From contig DASUAL010000035.1 of the NCBI GenBank assembly GCA_035763805.1, positions 1 through 13,430 on the forward strand: DNA of 13,430 nt, read 5' to 3'. Made by a program: the position numbers and the translations under genes. The notes under the pieces were generated by a model. That model had not been told where the DNA came from and did not search any database. It worked only from the letters and a program-made list of their open reading frames with translations. The number at the start of each line of letters is the position of its first letter. Position 1 is the stretch's first letter. The stretch comes from DASUAL01 sp035763805. GTDB taxonomy: Bacteria; Gemmatimonadota; Gemmatimonadetes; Gemmatimonadales; GWC2-71-9. Below, piece by piece: positions 11,305 through 13,430 of this stretch.

Positions 11305-13430
11305 GTGGCCGGCACCGCCGCCCTCGACCCGATCCTCCGGCCGCGCGCGATCGCCGTAATCGGCGCGTCACGCTCGCCGGAGTCCATCGGGCAGCAGATC
11401 TTCGCCAACCTGCTGCGCCATGGCTTCACGGGGCCGGCTTACCCCGTCAACCCGAAGGCTCCCTCGATTCATTCAGTCAAAGCGTACGCGACGATCGGCG
11501 CCGTGCCGGAGCCAGTCGATCTCGCCGTCATCGTCGTGCCGAAGGAGCACGTGGTCGCGGTTGCGGAGCAGTGCGGCCGGGTCGGCGTGCGAGGCCTGGT
11601 CGTGATCTCGGCGGGCTTCCGGGAGGTGGGGGGCGAGGGTGTGCACCGCGAGCGAGCGCTCGTCGAGGTCGTTCGCCGGTACGGCATGCGGATGGTGGGG
11701 CCGAACTGCATGGGGGTGCTGAACGCCGACCCCGCCGTGTCGATGAACGCCACGTTCGCGCAGGCCATGCCGCCCTTCGGGCGGGCGGCGTTCGTGTCGC
11801 AGTCGGGCGCGCTGGGCGTGAGCGTGCTGGACTATGCCGCCGAATACGGCATCGGGATCGCGCAATTCGTGTCCGTCGGCAACAAGCCGGACGTCAGCGG
11901 CAACGATCTCCTGCTCCATTGGGAGCACGACCCGGCCGTCGACGTGATCCTGATGTACGTCGAGAGCTTCGGGAATCCCCGGAAGTTTTTCGAGATCGCC
12001 TCCCGCCTCACCAAGCGCAAGCCGATCATCGTGGTGAAAGGCGGGCGCTCGAACGTGGGCGCACGCGCTGCCGCCTCTCACACGGGGGCGCTCGCCGCGA
12101 GCGACACGGCGGTGGACGCCATGCTCGCTCAGACCGGCGTGTTGCGTGCCGGTGCGATCGAGGAGCTGTTCGACATGGCGATGGCCTTCACCGGGCAATC
12201 GTTGCCGCGGTCGCGGCGCACGGCGGTAGTCACGAATTCAGGCGGGCCCGGGATCCTGGCGGCCGACGCCCTGGAGACGCACGGCCTCGAGCTGGTCGAG
12301 CTGCGGCCCGAGACCGTGGCCCGGCTCCAGCCGCTCTTTCCGGAGGAGGCGTCGATCCGCAATCCGCTCGACATGATCGCCTCCGCGACGCCCGAGCACT
12401 ACCGTGCGGCGCTGGACGCCGTGCTCGGCGATCCCCGCGTGGATTCGGGCCTCGCGATCTTCGTCCCCCTGGGCGTGCGCCAGCAGGACGTCGCGGAATC
12501 GATCGTCGCGGTGGCCGCCCGGCACCCGACCAAACCGGTGCTCGCGGTGTTGATGGGGCGGGAGGGCCTGCCCCAGGGGCGGGCCGAGCTGCACCGCGCG
12601 GGCATTCCCGCCTACGTGTTTCCCGAGTCTGCGGCGCGCGCGCTCGCGGCACTGCGCCGGCACGGCGAGTGGCGCGCGCGACCGGACCTGCCGGGCCGGC
12701 CGCTCGCCGTGCAACGGGAGCGCGCCGCCCGGATCCTCGGGACGGCGCGCGCGGTGGGCGCGGGGCGTCGCCGGTTGTCCGAGCTCGAGGCCCTCGAGCT
12801 GCTCGACGCCTACGGCGTCCGCACCGCGCCGACACGGCGCGCGGGGGACGTCGAGGAGGCGGTGCGCCTCGCCGCCGAGATCGGGTATCCTGTCGTGCTC
12901 AAGGTCGTCGCGCCGGAGATCGTCCACAAGACGGACGTGGGTGGCGTGCGCACCGACATCGGGACCGCGGTAGAGCTGCGCGGCGCCTGCGCAGAGATGC
13001 TGGACGCGGTGATCCGCGGCGCGCCGGATGCGACGATCGCGGGAATCCTGGTGCAGCGGATGGTCCGGGGTGGGCGCGAGACGATCGCGGGGATCACCCG
13101 GGACCGCGCCTTCGGACCACTGGTCATGTTCGGGCTGGGCGGGGTCTACGTCGAGGCGCTGCGCGACGTGGTGTTCCGCATCGCGCCGATTCAGCCGCTC
13201 GACGCGTACGACATGGTGCACGGGATCCGCGGGGCGGCGCTGCTCGCGACGGTGCGGGGCGCGCCGCCGGTAGACTTCGCGGCGCTGGCCGACGTCCTGC
13301 TGCGGCTCTCACAGCTCGCGATCGACTTCCCCGAGATCGAGGAGCTGGACGTCAATCCCCTGCTCGCCTTCCCCGATGGCGCGACGGCGGTGGACGCGCG
13401 GGTGATCGCGTCGGCCGTGGGCGATCCCCC
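11305..13430 (+). CDS. ADP-forming acetyl-CoA synthetase, fused alpha-beta (3' end cut)
   Basis: Open from GTG 11305 to the window edge, 708 codons without a stop. Family members are about 700 residues, so little is missing. Converts acyl-CoA + ADP + phosphate to acid + CoA + ATP, reversibly. Alpha part: CoA-binding Rossmann domain (1-130; IAVIGASRSPESIG, AYPVNPK, VISAGFREVG, MVGPNCMG), then ligase-CoA domains (AFVSQSGALG, SVGNKPDVSGND, catalytic His259 in ASHTGALA, VVTNSGGPGILAADA). Beta part after about residue 490: an ATP-grasp domain (LSELEALELLDAYGVRTA, YPVVLKVVAPEIVHKTDVGGV, FGPLVMFGLGG, IEELDVNPL). No GNAT acetyltransferase domain is visible, unlike Pat-type proteins. It starts 3 nt after the ATPase stop, in the same operon. 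ATP gain from acetyl-CoA when respiration is limited would fit the cluster; other acyl substrates are possible. Confidence 0.92.
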   Translation, partial: MAGTAALDPILRPRAIAVIGASRSPESIGQQIFANLLRHGFTGPAYPVNPKAPSIHSVKAYATIGAVPEPVDLAVIVVPKEHVVAVAEQCGRVGVRGLVVISAGFREVGGEGVHRERALVEVVRRYGMRMVGPNCMGVLNADPAVSMNATFAQAMPPFGRAAFVSQSGALGVSVLDYAAEYGIGIAQFVSVGNKPDVSGNDLLLHWEHDPAVDVILMYVESFGNPRKFFEIASRLTKRKPIIVVKGGRSNVGARAAASHTGALAASDTAVDAMLAQTGVLRAGAIEELFDMAMAFTGQSLPRSRRTAVVTNSGGPGILAADALETHGLELVELRPETVARLQPLFPEEASIRNPLDMIASATPEHYRAALDAVLGDPRVDSGLAIFVPLGVRQQDVAESIVAVAARHPTKPVLAVLMGREGLPQGRAELHRAGIPAYVFPESAARALAALRRHGEWRARPDLPGRPLAVQRERAARILGTARAVGAGRRRLSELEALELLDAYGVRTAPTRRAGDVEEAVRLAAEIGYPVVLKVVAPEIVHKTDVGGVRTDIGTAVELRGACAEMLDAVIRGAPDATIAGILVQRMVRGGRETIAGITRDRAFGPLVMFGLGGVYVEALRDVVFRIAPIQPLDAYDMVHGIRGAALLATVRGAPPVDFAALADVLLRLSQLAIDFPEIEELDVNPLLAFPDGATAVDARVIASAVGDP

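Noticed and set aside
12238..13221. Minus-strand open frame opposite the acyl-CoA synthetase
   Set aside because: The plus frame is open to the window edge with all catalytic motifs; the antisense frame is compositional.

Overview
The window is very GC-rich (about 70% by eye) with strong G/C preference at third codon positions and dense packing. No stretch over 300 bases lacks a gene; the longest gaps are 1096-1268 and 3271-3394. There is no rRNA, tRNA, transposon or CRISPR array. Gene content (ba3-type oxidase, DosS-like GAF kinase, tandem universal stress proteins, ADP-forming acyl-CoA synthetase) suggests a free-living aerobic or facultative, probably soil or sediment, high-GC bacterium. 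Gemmatimonadota or a similar phylum is possible, but no marker gene here settles it.

Layout. (1) 2-571: 3' part of a ZIP metal transporter (+). (2) 577-1095: small predicted lipoprotein (-). (3) 1269-2619: two-domain universal stress protein (USP) and a CBS-pair protein, overlapping (+). (4) 2626-3270: a second USP (-), convergent with the CBS gene. (5) 3395-4666: soluble GAF histidine kinase (+). (6) 4725 to the window end: an almost gapless same-strand run of OmpR-family regulator, membrane histidine kinase, globin, ba3 oxidase subunits IIa, II and I, a metal P-type ATPase, and an ADP-forming acetyl-CoA synthetase cut by the window edge. Four junctions in this run are stop/start overlaps (GTGA, GTGA, ATGA, TAATG), so it looks like one operon of about 9 kb.

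How it may work together (inference). The GAF domain of the 3395 kinase resembles that of the mycobacterial hypoxia sensors DosS/DosT, including the HPPM segment where I recall their haem-ligating His. USPs, CBS proteins, a globin, a high-affinity-type oxidase and an ATP-yielding acyl-CoA synthetase are what one expects of a low-oxygen or redox-stress response.

The most notable signal is in the intergenic DNA. Upstream of four transcription units (USP1, USP2, GAF kinase, regulator operon) there are TTCA direct repeats spaced exactly 11 bp, pointing in the direction of the gene. That is the geometry of OmpR/PhoB-family operators. At USP2 and the regulator operon the repeat is followed by exactly 12 bp and a TANNCT -10-like hexamer, 7-9 nt before an ATG with no Shine-Dalgarno. 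I propose that the regulator at 4725 controls itself, its kinases, both USPs and the respiratory operon through this box.
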